A stretch of 64,000 nt of DNA, taken from NCBI GenBank assembly GCA_965242575.1, contig OZ251461.1:620001-684000 (forward strand). The letters run 5' to 3'. Under the pieces are notes generated by a model, which did not search any database, had not been told where the DNA came from, and saw only the letters and a list, made by a program, of their open reading frames with translations. Positions within the stretch are counted from its first letter, which is position 1. Each line of letters starts with the position of its first letter. Source of the DNA: JANQOH01 sp965242575 (lineage in GTDB: Bacteria > Pseudomonadota > Alphaproteobacteria > UBA7887). Of the stretch, positions 50,398 to 58,938 are shown one piece after another. Both the position numbers and the translations under genes were made by a program.

Positions 50398-50502
50398 GGC
50401 TTCCCCCGGGGGCGGGTCGGGTGTAGGGTGCGCGCCACTGTAGCCGAAGGCGCGGCCCGCGCAAGCCGGGGCGGCTCCGGGCGGCCTTGCGCGGAGACCG
50501 CG

Positions 50503-52527
50503 ATGGCGGAGAACCTGCTGGCGCGAGAGACCAGCCCCTACTTGCTCCAGCACCGCGGCAACCCGGTCGCTTGGCGCCCCTGGGGGCCGGAGGCGCTGGC
50601 GCTCGCGCGCGAGACCGACCGGCCGATCCTGCTCTCGGTCGGCTACGCGGCGTGCCACTGGTGCCACGTGATGGCGCACGAGTGCTTCGAGGACGCCGCC
50701 ATCGCGGCGCGCATGAACGCGCTTTTCGTCAACGTGAAGGTCGACCGCGAGGAGCGCCCGGACCTCGACGCGATTTACCAGCACGCGCTGGCGCTGCTCG
50801 GCGAACAGGGCGGCTGGCCGCTCACCATGTTCCTCACCCCGGACGGCGAGCCGTTCTGGGGCGGCACCTATTTCCCGCCCGAGCCGCGTTACGGCCGCCC
50901 CGGCTTCCCGCAGGTGCTGGAGGCGATCGATCGCGTCTGGCGCGAGGATCCGAAGCGCCTGCGCGAGAACGTCGACGCGCTGCGCAAGGGCCTGGCGAAG
51001 CTGTCGAAGCCGCCCGGCGGCGCCGATATCGGCCTCGCCGAACTCGACTCCGCCGCCCGCGGCCTTCTCGGCATGATGGACACCGCCCTGGGCGGCCTGC
51101 GCGGCGCGCCGAAATTCCCCCAGACGGCGGTGTTCGAGGCGCTGTGGCGCGCCCATCTGCGCACCGGCGAGGCGGCGTTCGCCCAGGCGGTCGCCGTGAC
51201 CTGCGAGCGCATGTGCCAGGGCGGAATATACGACCATCTCGGCGGCGGCTTCGCGCGCTACTCCACCGACCCGCTGTGGCTCGCGCCGCATTTCGAGAAG
51301 ATGCTGTACGACAACGCGCGGATCGTCGAACTGCTGACCCTGGTCTGGCAGGGCGCGCGGACCCCGCTTTTCGCGGCCCGGATCCGCGAGACGGTCGCCT
51401 GGCTGCTGCGCGAGATGGTCGCCGAATCCGGCGCCTTCGCCGCCACCCTCGACGCCGACAGCGAGGGCGAGGAGGGCCGGTTCTACGTCTGGAGCGAAGA
51501 GGAGGTGGACGAGGTCCTGGGCGCCGACGCGCGGATCTTCAAGGCCGCCTACGACGTCTCCGCCGGCGGCAATTGGGAGGGCCGCAACATCCTCAACCGC
51601 CTGCGCGTCCCGGAGCTCCCCTCGGCGGCGGACGAGGCGCGCCTTCCCGCCCTGCGCGACCGCCTGCTGCGCCGCCGCGAGACCCGCCCGCGCCCCGGCC
51701 GCGACGACAAGGTCCTGGCGGACTGGAACGGCCTCATGATCGCGGCGCTGGCCCGCGCCGGCGCGGTTTTCGGCGAGCCGGGCTGGATCGCCGCCGCCCG
51801 CCGCGCCTTCGACGCCGTGGCGGAGACGATGGGCGACGGCGACCGCCTGTTCCACTCCTGGCGGCGCGGCTCGGCGCGCCACGCCGGAATGCTCGACGAC
51901 TACGCCAACATGGCGCGCGCGGCGCTGGCGCTGTACGAGGTCGAGCGCGCGCCGCGCCTCCTGGAGCGCGCGCGCGCCTGGGCCGGCGCGCTCGACGCGC
52001 TGTTCGGCGACGCCGACGGCGGCGGCTATTTCCAGTCCGCCGCCGACGCCGAGGACGTCATCGTCCGGGCGACGACGGCCGTCGACGGCGCCCTGCCGTC
52101 GGGCAACGGCGTCATGACCGAGGTCCTCTCCACCCTCGCCGCCGTCACCGGCGACGACTCCTGGCGCCGCCGCCGCGACCGCCTGGTCGGCGCGTTCTCC
52201 CGCCAGGCCGCGCAGCATCCGGCTTCGGCCTGCGCGTTCCTGAACGGCCTCGAACAGGCCATCGACGGCGTGCAGATCGTCGTCGTCGGCGCGCCGGACG
52301 ACCCCCGGACCGGCGCGCTCGCGAACGCGGTGAACGGGCGCAGCCTGCCGGGCCGCGTCCTGACCGTCGTCGCCGACGGCGCCGGGCTCCCGGCGGGCCA
52401 TCCCGCCGCCGGAAAGACGGCGGTCGACGGCGCTCCGGCGGCCTATGTGTGCCGCGGCCGGGTCTGCTCGCCGCCGGCGACCGACACGGACTCGCTCGAC
52501 CGGCTGCTGCGCCGGAGTCCGGCGTGA
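50503..52527 (+). CDS. Thioredoxin-domain/DUF255 protein (YyaL/SSP411-like)
   Basis: A 674-residue protein. N-terminal thioredoxin-like domain with PYLLQHRGNPVAWRPWG and CHWCHVM (Cys51, Cys54), then an (alpha/alpha)-barrel part resembling N-acylglucosamine epimerases with FPQTAVFEALW and GGGFARYSTDP. The family (YyaL, SPATA20) is of unknown enzymatic role, perhaps linked to redox. ATG 50503 is the start. Its TGA overlaps the GTG of ogt (GTGA). Confidence 0.9.
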   Translation: MAENLLARETSPYLLQHRGNPVAWRPWGPEALALARETDRPILLSVGYAACHWCHVMAHECFEDAAIAARMNALFVNVKVDREERPDLDAIYQHALALLGEQGGWPLTMFLTPDGEPFWGGTYFPPEPRYGRPGFPQVLEAIDRVWREDPKRLRENVDALRKGLAKLSKPPGGADIGLAELDSAARGLLGMMDTALGGLRGAPKFPQTAVFEALWRAHLRTGEAAFAQAVAVTCERMCQGGIYDHLGGGFARYSTDPLWLAPHFEKMLYDNARIVELLTLVWQGARTPLFAARIRETVAWLLREMVAESGAFAATLDADSEGEEGRFYVWSEEEVDEVLGADARIFKAAYDVSAGGNWEGRNILNRLRVPELPSAADEARLPALRDRLLRRRETRPRPGRDDKVLADWNGLMIAALARAGAVFGEPGWIAAARRAFDAVAETMGDGDRLFHSWRRGSARHAGMLDDYANMARAALALYEVERAPRLLERARAWAGALDALFGDADGGGYFQSAADAEDVIVRATTAVDGALPSGNGVMTEVLSTLAAVTGDDSWRRRRDRLVGAFSRQAAQHPASACAFLNGLEQAIDGVQIVVVGAPDDPRTGALANAVNGRSLPGRVLTVVADGAGLPAGHPAAGKTAVDGAPAAYVCRGRVCSPPATDTDSLDRLLRRSPA

Positions 52528-53015
52528 CGGCCGCGGTTCTCGAAACCCCGGTCGGCCGGCTGCGCCTGATCGCCGCCGGCGGCGCCCTCGCCCGCGTCGA
52601 GTGGCGCCCGGAGGCGGAGCCGCGCGCCGCGCCCGGCGGCGCGCTCGCCGAGGCGGCGGCGCAGCTCGAAGCCTATTTCGCCGGGCGCCTGACGCGCTTC
52701 TCCCTGCCGCTGGCGCCGGCGGGCACGGCGTTCCAGCGCCGCGTATGGGCGGCGATGGCGGCGATCCCCTTCGGCGAGACGCGGACCTATGGCGCGCTCG
52801 CCGCCGCGGTCGGAGGCGCCGCCCGCGCGGTCGGCGGGGCGTGCGGCGCGAACCCGATCCCCATCGTCGTCCCGTGCCACCGCGTCACGGCCGCCGGCGG
52901 CAAGCTCGGCGGCTGGAGCGGCGCGCCGGGCGCGAAACGTTTTCTGCTCGCGCTCGAATCCGCGCGGCGCCCGGCGAACCCTCGTCCCAACCGAAGGAGC
53001 GACCCGAAGCCATGA
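52524..53015 (+). CDS. ogt: Methylated-DNA-protein-cysteine methyltransferase
   Basis: A 163-residue suicide repair protein that takes the methyl group from O6-methylguanine. The acceptor is Cys118 in IPIVVPCHRV; AIPFGETRTYGALAAAVG and RAVGGACGANP form the DNA-binding helix and the Asn hinge. GTG 52524 overlaps the DUF255 stop and its own stop overlaps the quinone oxidoreductase ATG (ATGA). The N-terminal domain is short, as in Ogt. Confidence 0.92.
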   Translation: MTAAVLETPVGRLRLIAAGGALARVEWRPEAEPRAAPGGALAEAAAQLEAYFAGRLTRFSLPLAPAGTAFQRRVWAAMAAIPFGETRTYGALAAAVGGAARAVGGACGANPIPIVVPCHRVTAAGGKLGGWSGAPGAKRFLLALESARRPANPRPNRRSDPKP

Positions 53016-53992
53016 AATGTCACGCCATCCGCGCCCATGAGACGGGCGGCCCCGAAGTCATGCGCTGGGAGGAGGTCGAGGTCGGCGACCCCGGCCCCGG
53101 CCAGATCCGCGTCCGCCACGGTTTCGTCGGCCTGAACTACATCGATACCTACCACCGCTCGGGGCTGTATCCCATCGCCGAAAGCCCGTTCACGCCGGGC
53201 CTCGAGGGCGCGGGGACGGTGGAGGCGGTCGGCGCCGGGGTGGAGGATCTGGCGGTCGGCGACCGCATCGCCTACGCCGCCCCGCCCATGGGCGCCTACG
53301 CCGAAGTCCGCCTGATGACCGCCGCGAACGTCGTCAAGGTCCCGGACGGCGTCGACGACGAGACCGCCGCGGCGATGATGCTCAAGGGCATGACGGTGGA
53401 GTATCTCCTGCGCCGCACCTACCCGGTGAAGGCGGGCGAGACCATCCTCTTCCACGCCGCCGCCGGCGGCGTCGGCCTCATCGCCTGCCAGTGGGCGAAA
53501 GCCATCGGCGCGACGGTGATCGGCACCGTGGGGACCGACGAGAAGGCGGAGCTGGCCCGCGCCCACGGCTGCGACCACCCCGTCGTCTATACGCGCGAGA
53601 ATTTCGTCGAACGGGTGCGGGAGATCACCGGCGGCAAGGGCGTTCCCGTCGCGTACGATTCGGTGGGGAAGACGACCTTCGCGGGGTCGCTCGACTGCCT
53701 CGCCCCGCGCGGCCTGCTGGCGGCGTTCGGCCAGTCGTCCGGCTCCGTTCCGGCGTTCGATCCCGGCCTGCTCGCCGCCAAGGGGTCGCTCTACCTCACC
53801 CGTCCGTCGCTGATGGTCTACAACGCCACGCGCGCCGAACTGGCGGACAGCGCCGCCGCCCTGTTCGGCATGGTGTCGTCCGGCAAGGTGAAGATTCGGA
53901 TCGATAACCGCTACCCCCTCGCCGACGCCGTCCGGGCCCACCGCGACCTGGAGGGCCGCAAGACCACGGGGTCGACGATCTTCACCGTGTAA
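53012..53992 (+). CDS. Quinone oxidoreductase (zinc-free MDR family)
   Basis: A 326-residue QOR-like reductase. GFVGLNYIDTYHRSGLYP, FTPGLEGAGTVEAVG and the cofactor loop FHAAAGGVGLIACQWAKAIG near 150-169 are classical for NADPH:quinone reductase; no zinc ligands are present. It probably reduces quinones by one electron. ATG 53012 overlaps the ogt stop. The gene ends the DUF255-ogt-qor operon. Confidence 0.92.
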   Translation: MKCHAIRAHETGGPEVMRWEEVEVGDPGPGQIRVRHGFVGLNYIDTYHRSGLYPIAESPFTPGLEGAGTVEAVGAGVEDLAVGDRIAYAAPPMGAYAEVRLMTAANVVKVPDGVDDETAAAMMLKGMTVEYLLRRTYPVKAGETILFHAAAGGVGLIACQWAKAIGATVIGTVGTDEKAELARAHGCDHPVVYTRENFVERVREITGGKGVPVAYDSVGKTTFAGSLDCLAPRGLLAAFGQSSGSVPAFDPGLLAAKGSLYLTRPSLMVYNATRAELADSAAALFGMVSSGKVKIRIDNRYPLADAVRAHRDLEGRKTTGSTIFTV

Positions 53993-54012
53993 TCCGCGGG
54001 TCTCGGTAAATC

Positions 54013-54080
54013 CCGGGAGCGCCGGCGTTTTGCCGGCAAATGCGCGAAGCGCACCGAAAAGAAAACGCCGGCGCTCCCGG
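54013..54080. repeat. Long perfect inverted repeat (19-bp arms) between qor and rho
   Basis: CCGGGAGCGCCGGCGTTTT (54013-54031) pairs perfectly with 54062-54080 around a 30-base loop that itself contains TGCGC-GAA-GCGCA. It lies between the convergent qor and rho genes. No T-run follows on either strand. A diverged relative follows at 54134-54203. Confidence 0.85.
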
Positions 54081-54133
54081 TAATTCGCACTTCCTGGACC
54101 GCCTTCGCAGGTGGTTCGGCGAAGGATTCCTGG

Positions 54134-54203
54134 GCACGCTGGCGTTTCGCCGGAAATATACGAAATACAATTGAATGAAGATGCTGGCAAAACGCCAGCA
54201 CAC
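54134..54203. repeat. Diverged second copy of the inverted-repeat element
   Basis: GCACGCTGGCGTTTCGCCGG (54135-54154) and the following AAATATACGAAATAC match the left arm and loop of the element at 54013, with many C-to-T and G-to-A changes. The right part, TGCTGGC-AAAAC-GCCAGCA (54182-54200), is also a perfect small hairpin. Confidence 0.65.
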
Positions 54204-54242
54204 CCAAAGGTTATGAGAAATACGGGGTAGCCCTTTCCGCCC

Positions 54243-55499
54243 CTACTGATTCATCGACCGGAAGAATTCGTCGTTCGACTTCGTGCTCCGGAGTTTGTCG
54301 AGCAGGAACTCCATGGCGTCGGTCACGCCCATGGGCGTCAGCACGCGGCGGAGCATCCACATTTTGGAGAGCTCGCCCTTGTCGGCCAGCAGCTCCTCCT
54401 TGCGCGTGCCCGACTTGCCGATGTCGATGGCCGGGAAGGTGCGCTTGTCGGCGAGCTTGCGGTCGAGGACGATCTCGGAATTGCCGGTACCCTTGAACTC
54501 CTCGAAGATCACCTCGTCCATGCGCGATCCGGTCTCGATGAGCGCCGTCGCGATGATGGTCAGCGAACCGCCCTGCTCGATGTTGCGCGCAGCGCCGAAA
54601 AAGCGCTTGGGCCGTTGCAGCGCGTTCGAGTCCACGCCGCCCGTCAGCACCTTGCCCGAGGACGGCGCCACGGTGTTGTAGGCGCGCGCAAGGCGGGTGA
54701 TCGAATCCAGCAGGATCACCACGTCGCGCCGGTGTTCGGTCAGCCGCTTCGCCTTCTCGATCACCATTTCGGTGACCTGCACGTGGCGCGTCGCCGGCTC
54801 GTCGAAGGTCGAGCTGATGACCTCGCCGCGCACCGACCGCTGCATGTCGGTCACCTCCTCGGGGCGTTCGTCGATCAGCAAGACGATCAGGTAGGCGTCG
54901 GGATGGTTGGCGGCGAGCGAATGGGCGATGTTCTGGAGGATCACCGTCTTGCCGGTGCGCGGCGGGGCGACGATCAGCGCCCGCTGCCCCATGCCGATCG
55001 GCGACACCAGGTCGATCACCCGCGCGCTCATGTCCTTGATCGTCGGGTTCTCGATCTCCAGCCGCAGCCGCTGGTCGGGGTAGAGCGGCGTCAAATTGTC
55101 GAAATTGACCTTGTGGCGCGCCTTTTCCGGCCCCTCGTAATTGACGGCGTTGACCTTCAGCAGGGCGAAATAGCGCTCTCCGTCCTTGGGCTGGCGGATC
55201 TCCCCCTCCACCGTGTCGCCGGTGCGTAGCCCGAAGCGGCGGATCTGGTTCGGCGACACGTAGATGTCGTCCGGCCCCGGCAAGTAGTTCGCCTCGGCCG
55301 AGCGCAGGAAGCCGAAACCGTCCTGGAGGGTTTCCAGCACCCCCTCGCCGAAAATGGCGACTCCGTTCTCCGCGAGCTGCTTGAGGATCGCGAATTGCAG
55401 GTCCTGCTTGCGCATGGCGCCGGCGTTCTCGACCCCGCACTCCTCCGCATAGGCGAGGAGGTCGGTCGGCTTCTTCGCTTTGAGTTCGGTGAGGTTCAT
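54243..55499 (-). CDS. rho: Transcription termination factor Rho
   Basis: A 418-residue hexameric RNA helicase. The N-terminus (NLTELKAKKPTDLLAYAEE), the RNA-binding DGFGFLRSAEANYLPGPDDI, the P-loop APPRTGKTVILQ, LLIDERPEEVTDM and the C-terminal RKEELLADKGELSKMW are all present. ATG 55499 is the start. In alphaproteobacteria rho usually lies close to mnmE; here four genes separate them. A possible promoter lies at 55636-55665. Confidence 0.98.
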   Translation of the reverse strand: MNLTELKAKKPTDLLAYAEECGVENAGAMRKQDLQFAILKQLAENGVAIFGEGVLETLQDGFGFLRSAEANYLPGPDDIYVSPNQIRRFGLRTGDTVEGEIRQPKDGERYFALLKVNAVNYEGPEKARHKVNFDNLTPLYPDQRLRLEIENPTIKDMSARVIDLVSPIGMGQRALIVAPPRTGKTVILQNIAHSLAANHPDAYLIVLLIDERPEEVTDMQRSVRGEVISSTFDEPATRHVQVTEMVIEKAKRLTEHRRDVVILLDSITRLARAYNTVAPSSGKVLTGGVDSNALQRPKRFFGAARNIEQGGSLTIIATALIETGSRMDEVIFEEFKGTGNSEIVLDRKLADKRTFPAIDIGKSGTRKEELLADKGELSKMWMLRRVLTPMGVTDAMEFLLDKLRSTKSNDEFFRSMNQ

Positions 55500-55829
55500 G
55501 ATCTTTCGCCGGATTCCCCGCCGATGCGAAACCGCGGCGGATTGGGAGGGGGAAGGGACGCGCGCGGCAGATGGCCGCGTCCGGCGGCCGCCGGTCCGAA
55601 AGAAAGGCTCCGGCCCGCGAGCGGCCGGGCGGGCGCGTGTAGCACGGCGCGCCAGGGCAAGTCAAACGTCTGTGGACGGGAGGCGTCGTGTTCGGGATCG
55701 GCTGCCCGAAACGCCCGCGACGCGGGTGGGGCGAAAGGGCGTGGCGGCGGAGAGCGCCGCCCGCTTGTCGGTTCGCGGCCCTCCCGGCGCCCCGGCGCGG
55801 GAAAGCGGGGTCGGTCCGGCCGCGCCGGC
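55500..55829. other. 330-bp gene-free rho leader region
   Basis: Minus-strand leader of rho and the 3' side of the NHLP gene. A possible promoter is listed separately (55636-55665). Small GC-rich dyads such as CCCGCGACGCGGG near 55709 are present, but no recognised regulatory RNA was seen. Confidence 0.5.
55636..55665 (-). promoter_or_regulatory. Possible sigma-70 promoter of rho
   Basis: Minus strand: TTGACT (55665-55660), an 18-base spacer and TACACG (55641-55636), about 137 bases upstream of the rho ATG. Confidence 0.4.
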
Positions 55830-56174
55830 CTAGCCGCCGAACGGGAGCCGGGGGAAAAGGAGTGGCGACATCATGGTGGGCAGGGGACTCAACGGGACGC
55901 CTCCGGTAACGACCAGTCTGTCGGTTCCGCCGGAAATCCCGGACAGATCGTCGTCCGACAGGCCGCCGTCCGGGCCGGGCGGGAGGACGAAATGAAGGGT
56001 GTCCCCGGTGTCCTCGACGACGCGGACGTCGTCGACGTGCGGCGGAATCTCGACGCCGAGCGCGGCGACGGCGGATTTCGGATCCGCCTCGACCTCGGCG
56101 CGAAAATCCGGGTCGGCGCGGAGCCGTTCGGCGAACTCGCGCAGCGTCACGGCCGGCGGAGCGTCTTTGCTCAT
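55830..56174 (-). CDS. NHLP-leader RiPP precursor-like peptide, 31-residue core
   Basis: A 114-residue peptide with a canonical NHLP leader: LREFAERLRADPDFRAEVEA (11-30), DPKSAVAALGVEIP (31-44), DTLHFVLPPGPDGGLSDDDL (58-77) and SGISGG ending at Gly83. The predicted core (84-114) starts TDRLVVTGG and is rich in Pro, Leu and Ser without cysteine, ending FPRLPFGG. A strong promoter (56218-56246) precedes it and the ATG at 56174 has GGGAGTTTCGCC ahead. No modification genes adjoin. It is a third member of the family seen at 35 kb. Confidence 0.75.
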   Translation of the reverse strand: MSKDAPPAVTLREFAERLRADPDFRAEVEADPKSAVAALGVEIPPHVDDVRVVEDTGDTLHFVLPPGPDGGLSDDDLSGISGGTDRLVVTGGVPLSPLPTMMSPLLFPRLPFGG

Positions 56175-56217
56175 GGCGAAACTCCCGATTGTCGCCGGTT
56201 GCCCCAGCGTCGGGTAC

Positions 56218-56246
56218 CTTATATCGCGAAAACCGCCTTATGTCAA
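56218..56246 (-). promoter_or_regulatory. Strong sigma-70 promoter of the third NHLP gene
   Basis: Minus strand: TTGACA (56246-56241), a 17-base spacer and TATAAG (56223-56218). The -35 box is preceded by AGC as in the two promoters at 35.3-35.5 kb. Confidence 0.75.
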
Positions 56247-56269
56247 GCTTGCGTTCCGGCGCCGGGCCG

Positions 56270-56677
56270 TCAGCGGGGCTTGAACGCCGCGTCGGGCGGC
56301 ACGCGCAGGCCGCTCGCCATGCTGTTGGTCTGGTTGAACAGGCCGATCACGCTCATCAGCTCGCCGAGCGCCTCGTTGTCGAGGCCGAGCTTCCGCGCCG
56401 CGGCGGTGTGCGACCAGGTGCAGTATTCGCAGCCGTTGGTCGCGCTCACCGCGATGGCGACGAGCTCCTTGGTCAACCGGTCCAGCTTGCCCGGCGCCAT
56501 CACGTCCTCCAGCTGCCGCCACAGCCGCTCCAGCGTCGGCGGATGCACCGCGATGGACTTCCAGAAATTCGGCACGAAGTCGATGCCGCGGCTGGCCATG
56601 ATGTCGTCGTAGACCGCGCGCACCGCGTCGTCGGCGTCGTCGTACTCCACCATCTTGACCGTGGGCGTGTCCGCCAT
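56270..56677 (-). CDS. AhpD-like carboxymuconolactone decarboxylase family protein
   Basis: A 135-residue all-helical protein. GCEYCTWSH (Cys83, Cys86, His90) is the AhpD-type redox CxxC-x3-H motif, and ELVAIAVSATN precedes it as usual. Such proteins reduce peroxides or serve as redox partners. ATG 56677 is the start. The gene lies downstream of phaB on the same strand. Confidence 0.88.
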   Translation of the reverse strand: MADTPTVKMVEYDDADDAVRAVYDDIMASRGIDFVPNFWKSIAVHPPTLERLWRQLEDVMAPGKLDRLTKELVAIAVSATNGCEYCTWSHTAAARKLGLDNEALGELMSVIGLFNQTNSMASGLRVPPDAAFKPR

Positions 56678-56713
56678 GGCGAATCCTCTCTTTTCGTTCC
56701 GGGAAACCCGGGT

Positions 56714-56765
56714 TGATACATGCGCCGGACGCCGTCGATCGAGAGCGTCGAGCCGGCGGCGTCCA
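56714..56765 (-). pseudogene. Fragment of a duplicated SDR (phaB-like) 3' end
   Basis: About 50 bases resemble the 3' end of the neighbouring phaB gene (56812-56860): the minus strand encodes AGSTLSIDGVRRMYQ compared with TGSTLSINGGQHMY. It has no start or body, so it looks like the leftover of a tandem duplication followed by deletion. Confidence 0.55.
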
Positions 56766-56802
56766 TCGTCGCCAATCCTTCGATCCCGTTCGCGACGGCC
56801 GT

Positions 56803-57528
56803 CTAATACATGTGCTGGCCGCCGTTGATCGAGAGAGTCGATCCGGTGACGAATCCGGCCTCGTCGGCGACCAGGAACACCACCGCGCGGGCGATCTCCT
56901 CGGCCCGGCCGAGGCGGCCCACGGGGATACGCTCGACGATGCGCTTCAGCACCCGCTCCGGCACCGCGGCGACCATGTCGGTGTCGATATAGCCCGGCGC
57001 GATGGCGTTGACGGTGATCCCCTTCGCCGCCCCCTCCTGCGCCAGCGCCTTGGTGAAGCCGTGGATGCCCGACTTGGCGGCGGCGTAGTTGACCTGCCCG
57101 TATTGCCCCGCCTGGCCGTTGATCGAGCCGATGTTGACGATCCGCCCGAAGCCGCGCGCGCGCATCCCGTCGATGACGCACCGCGCCATGTTGAAGCACG
57201 AGCCGATATTGGTGTCGATCACCGCCTGCCACATGTCGCGGCTCATGCGGTGCATGGTGGCGTCGCGGGTGATCCCGGCGTTGTTGACCAACACCTCGAC
57301 CGGCCCGAGGTCGGCGGCGACGCGGGCGGCGCCCGCCTCGCAGGCGGCGAAATCGGCGACGTCCCACTTGTAGGCCGCGATCCCGGTCTCGACCGTGAAG
57401 CCGCGCGCGCGCGCGTCGTTCGCGGCGTAAACCGCCGCCACCCGGTAGCCCTCCGCGTCGAGCGCCCGCGCCACCGCGGCGCCGATGCCCCGCGTGCCAC
57501 CGGTCACAACCGCCACCCGTCCCGTCAT
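56803..57528 (-). CDS. phaB: Acetoacetyl-CoA reductase PhaB-like
   Basis: A 241-residue SDR that makes (R)-3-hydroxybutyryl-CoA with NADPH. TGGTRGIG is at 9-16, NNAGITRD follows near 87, the active site is NIGSINGQAGQYGQVNYAAAK (listed in two parts: NIGSINGQ and YAAAK), and FVTGSTLSINGGQHMY ends the protein, all as in PhaB. ATG 57528 overlaps the phaC-like stop (ATGA), which supports a PHA role. Confidence 0.9.
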   Translation of the reverse strand: MTGRVAVVTGGTRGIGAAVARALDAEGYRVAAVYAANDARARGFTVETGIAAYKWDVADFAACEAGAARVAADLGPVEVLVNNAGITRDATMHRMSRDMWQAVIDTNIGSCFNMARCVIDGMRARGFGRIVNIGSINGQAGQYGQVNYAAAKSGIHGFTKALAQEGAAKGITVNAIAPGYIDTDMVAAVPERVLKRIVERIPVGRLGRAEEIARAVVFLVADEAGFVTGSTLSINGGQHMY

Positions 57529-58793
57529 GTCCGCTCCTTCCGCGCTCCGCCGTTCGCGCGCATCATAGCCCGGCGCCGCGCCGGGCGGGCGGGATTCCCG
57601 GCCGCCAGCAGCCATTCGGCCAGCGGCTCGGCGCAGTCCGCGCGGGCGCGGCGGCCGACGACCATGCCGATATGCCCCGTTCGCGGCCGCAGGATCCGCG
57701 CGCCGGGCAGCGCCGCCGCCAGCGCCGCCGCCGAATCGGGCGGGACCAGACGGTCGCGCTCGGGGACGAAGACGAGCGCCGGAAACGCCGCCGCCGCCGG
57801 GTCGACGACCTCTCCGGCGACGCGCCAGCGCCCGTTCGCCGTGGCGTTGCGCCCGTACCAGTCGAACAGGCACTCCAGCGCCGCCGGCCCGGCGAGCGGG
57901 ACGCCGTCGTCGAGCCAGTCCTCGACCTCGACGAAGGCCGCGGCGGCCGGGTCTTCGGGCGGCAGCGCCGCGAAGGCGCGGAACTTGGCGGCGATGCGCG
58001 CGGGCTGCGCCAGCGCGAACAGCGCCTGCAAGCCCTCCGCCGGCAGGACTCCGAGCCGTGAGATCGCCGGCGCGAGCCAGGGCTCCGCCGCGCGCGCGAG
58101 CGCCCCCGCGCCGCCGTCCCCGGCGTGGAAGTCCCACGGCGTCGCCAGCAGCGCCAGCGCCGAGACCCGGTCCGGGCGCCGCAGCGCCAGCGCCAGCGCC
58201 AGCAGCCCACCCATGCAGTAGCCCACCGCCGCGACCGGCCCGCCGGCCACCGCGCACGCCGCCTCCAGCGCCGGCTCCAGCCGCCGCGCGACGTAGTCGC
58301 CGAGCGAGAAGGCGCGCTCCTCTTCTCCCGGCTCCCCCCAGTCCACCACCAGCGGGCGCAGGCCGCGCTCGGCGAGGACCCGCGTCAGGCTCCGCCCCGG
58401 CGCCAGGTCGAGGATGCGCGCCCGGTTGACCAGCGACGGGACGAGAAGGACGGGCCTTCCCGCCCCCGGGCACGGGGAGTGCTCGCACAGCGCCACGGCG
58501 CCCCACCGGCCGAGCTCCGCCCGCCCGGCCGCGGCGCGGCGGCGCGGGTGCGCGCGGTAGCGTTCGACCCCGGCGAGGAATTGCGCGAGCCGCGCGCCGG
58601 CCTCGGCCCCGACGGCGCGCGCCAGCTCCTCAGGTTCGACCGCGGCGAGCCGGTCGGCGAGCCCGGCGCCCTCCGCCGCCAGCGTCCGATCCCACGGCGC
58701 CAGCCCGGCGCGCGCCGCCGGCAGGGCGGCCAGCGCCCCGAACCACAGGCTCCCCGCCAGCCCGGCGTGGAGCGGCGGCGGCCGCCGCGTCAC
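57525..58793 (-). CDS. Polyhydroxyalkanoate synthase-like alpha/beta hydrolase
   Basis: A 422-residue alpha/beta-fold protein. The nucleophile elbow is GYCMGG (Cys near residue 192) in place of the Ser of lipases, as in PHA synthases; VLLVPSLVNRARILDL, VVDWGEP and the late GHIGM histidine fit PhaC. It is shorter than class I PhaC (about 600) and nearer class III/IV size. GTG 58793; its stop overlaps phaB. No phasin or phaA lies beside it. Confidence 0.85.
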   Translation of the reverse strand: MTRRPPPLHAGLAGSLWFGALAALPAARAGLAPWDRTLAAEGAGLADRLAAVEPEELARAVGAEAGARLAQFLAGVERYRAHPRRRAAAGRAELGRWGAVALCEHSPCPGAGRPVLLVPSLVNRARILDLAPGRSLTRVLAERGLRPLVVDWGEPGEEERAFSLGDYVARRLEPALEAACAVAGGPVAAVGYCMGGLLALALALRRPDRVSALALLATPWDFHAGDGGAGALARAAEPWLAPAISRLGVLPAEGLQALFALAQPARIAAKFRAFAALPPEDPAAAAFVEVEDWLDDGVPLAGPAALECLFDWYGRNATANGRWRVAGEVVDPAAAAFPALVFVPERDRLVPPDSAAALAAALPGARILRPRTGHIGMVVGRRARADCAEPLAEWLLAAGNPARPARRRAMMRANGGARKERT

Positions 58794-58923
58794 CGCCCGG
58801 CGGCGCGGGGAGCGCCGCGGCCAGGAACTCCGCCTGCCCCGGAACCCCGGCCCGGTCGACCTGCCGCTCCCACAGGTCCAGGTAGTCGCGCGCCAGCGCC
58901 GCCGGGTCCGGCGTCTTCGCCAT
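58630..58923 (-). CDS. Possible small PHA-associated ORF, overlapping phaC-like gene
   Basis: A frame from ATG 58923 begins MAKTPDPAALARDYLDLWER, a tryptophan-containing helix like the N-termini of PHA synthase subunits and phasins. It continues 97 residues, but the last ~50 overlap the phaC-like gene in another frame and look non-coding. No clear ribosome-binding site. It could be a short subunit, or the real N-terminal extension of the synthase lost by a frameshift. Confidence 0.35.
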   Translation of the reverse strand: MAKTPDPAALARDYLDLWERQVDRAGVPGQAEFLAAALPAPPGGDAAAAAAPRRAGGEPVVRGAGRPAGGARRAGAVGSDAGGGGRRARRPARRGRT

Positions 58924-58938
58924 CGCGAACGCCGCCAG

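Noticed and set aside
50056..52401. 781-codon minus-strand frame containing the ferredoxin
   Set aside because: Only the last 113 codons (from GTG 50397) are ferredoxin; the rest is antisense to the DUF255 gene.
54211..55665. 484-codon minus-strand frame across rho
   Set aside because: It is a shifted frame of the rho gene; rho itself (418 residues) matches the family over its full length.
58630..58923. Confident PHA-subunit gene
   Set aside because: Only the first ~44 residues look protein-like and there is no ribosome-binding site, so it is listed with low confidence only.
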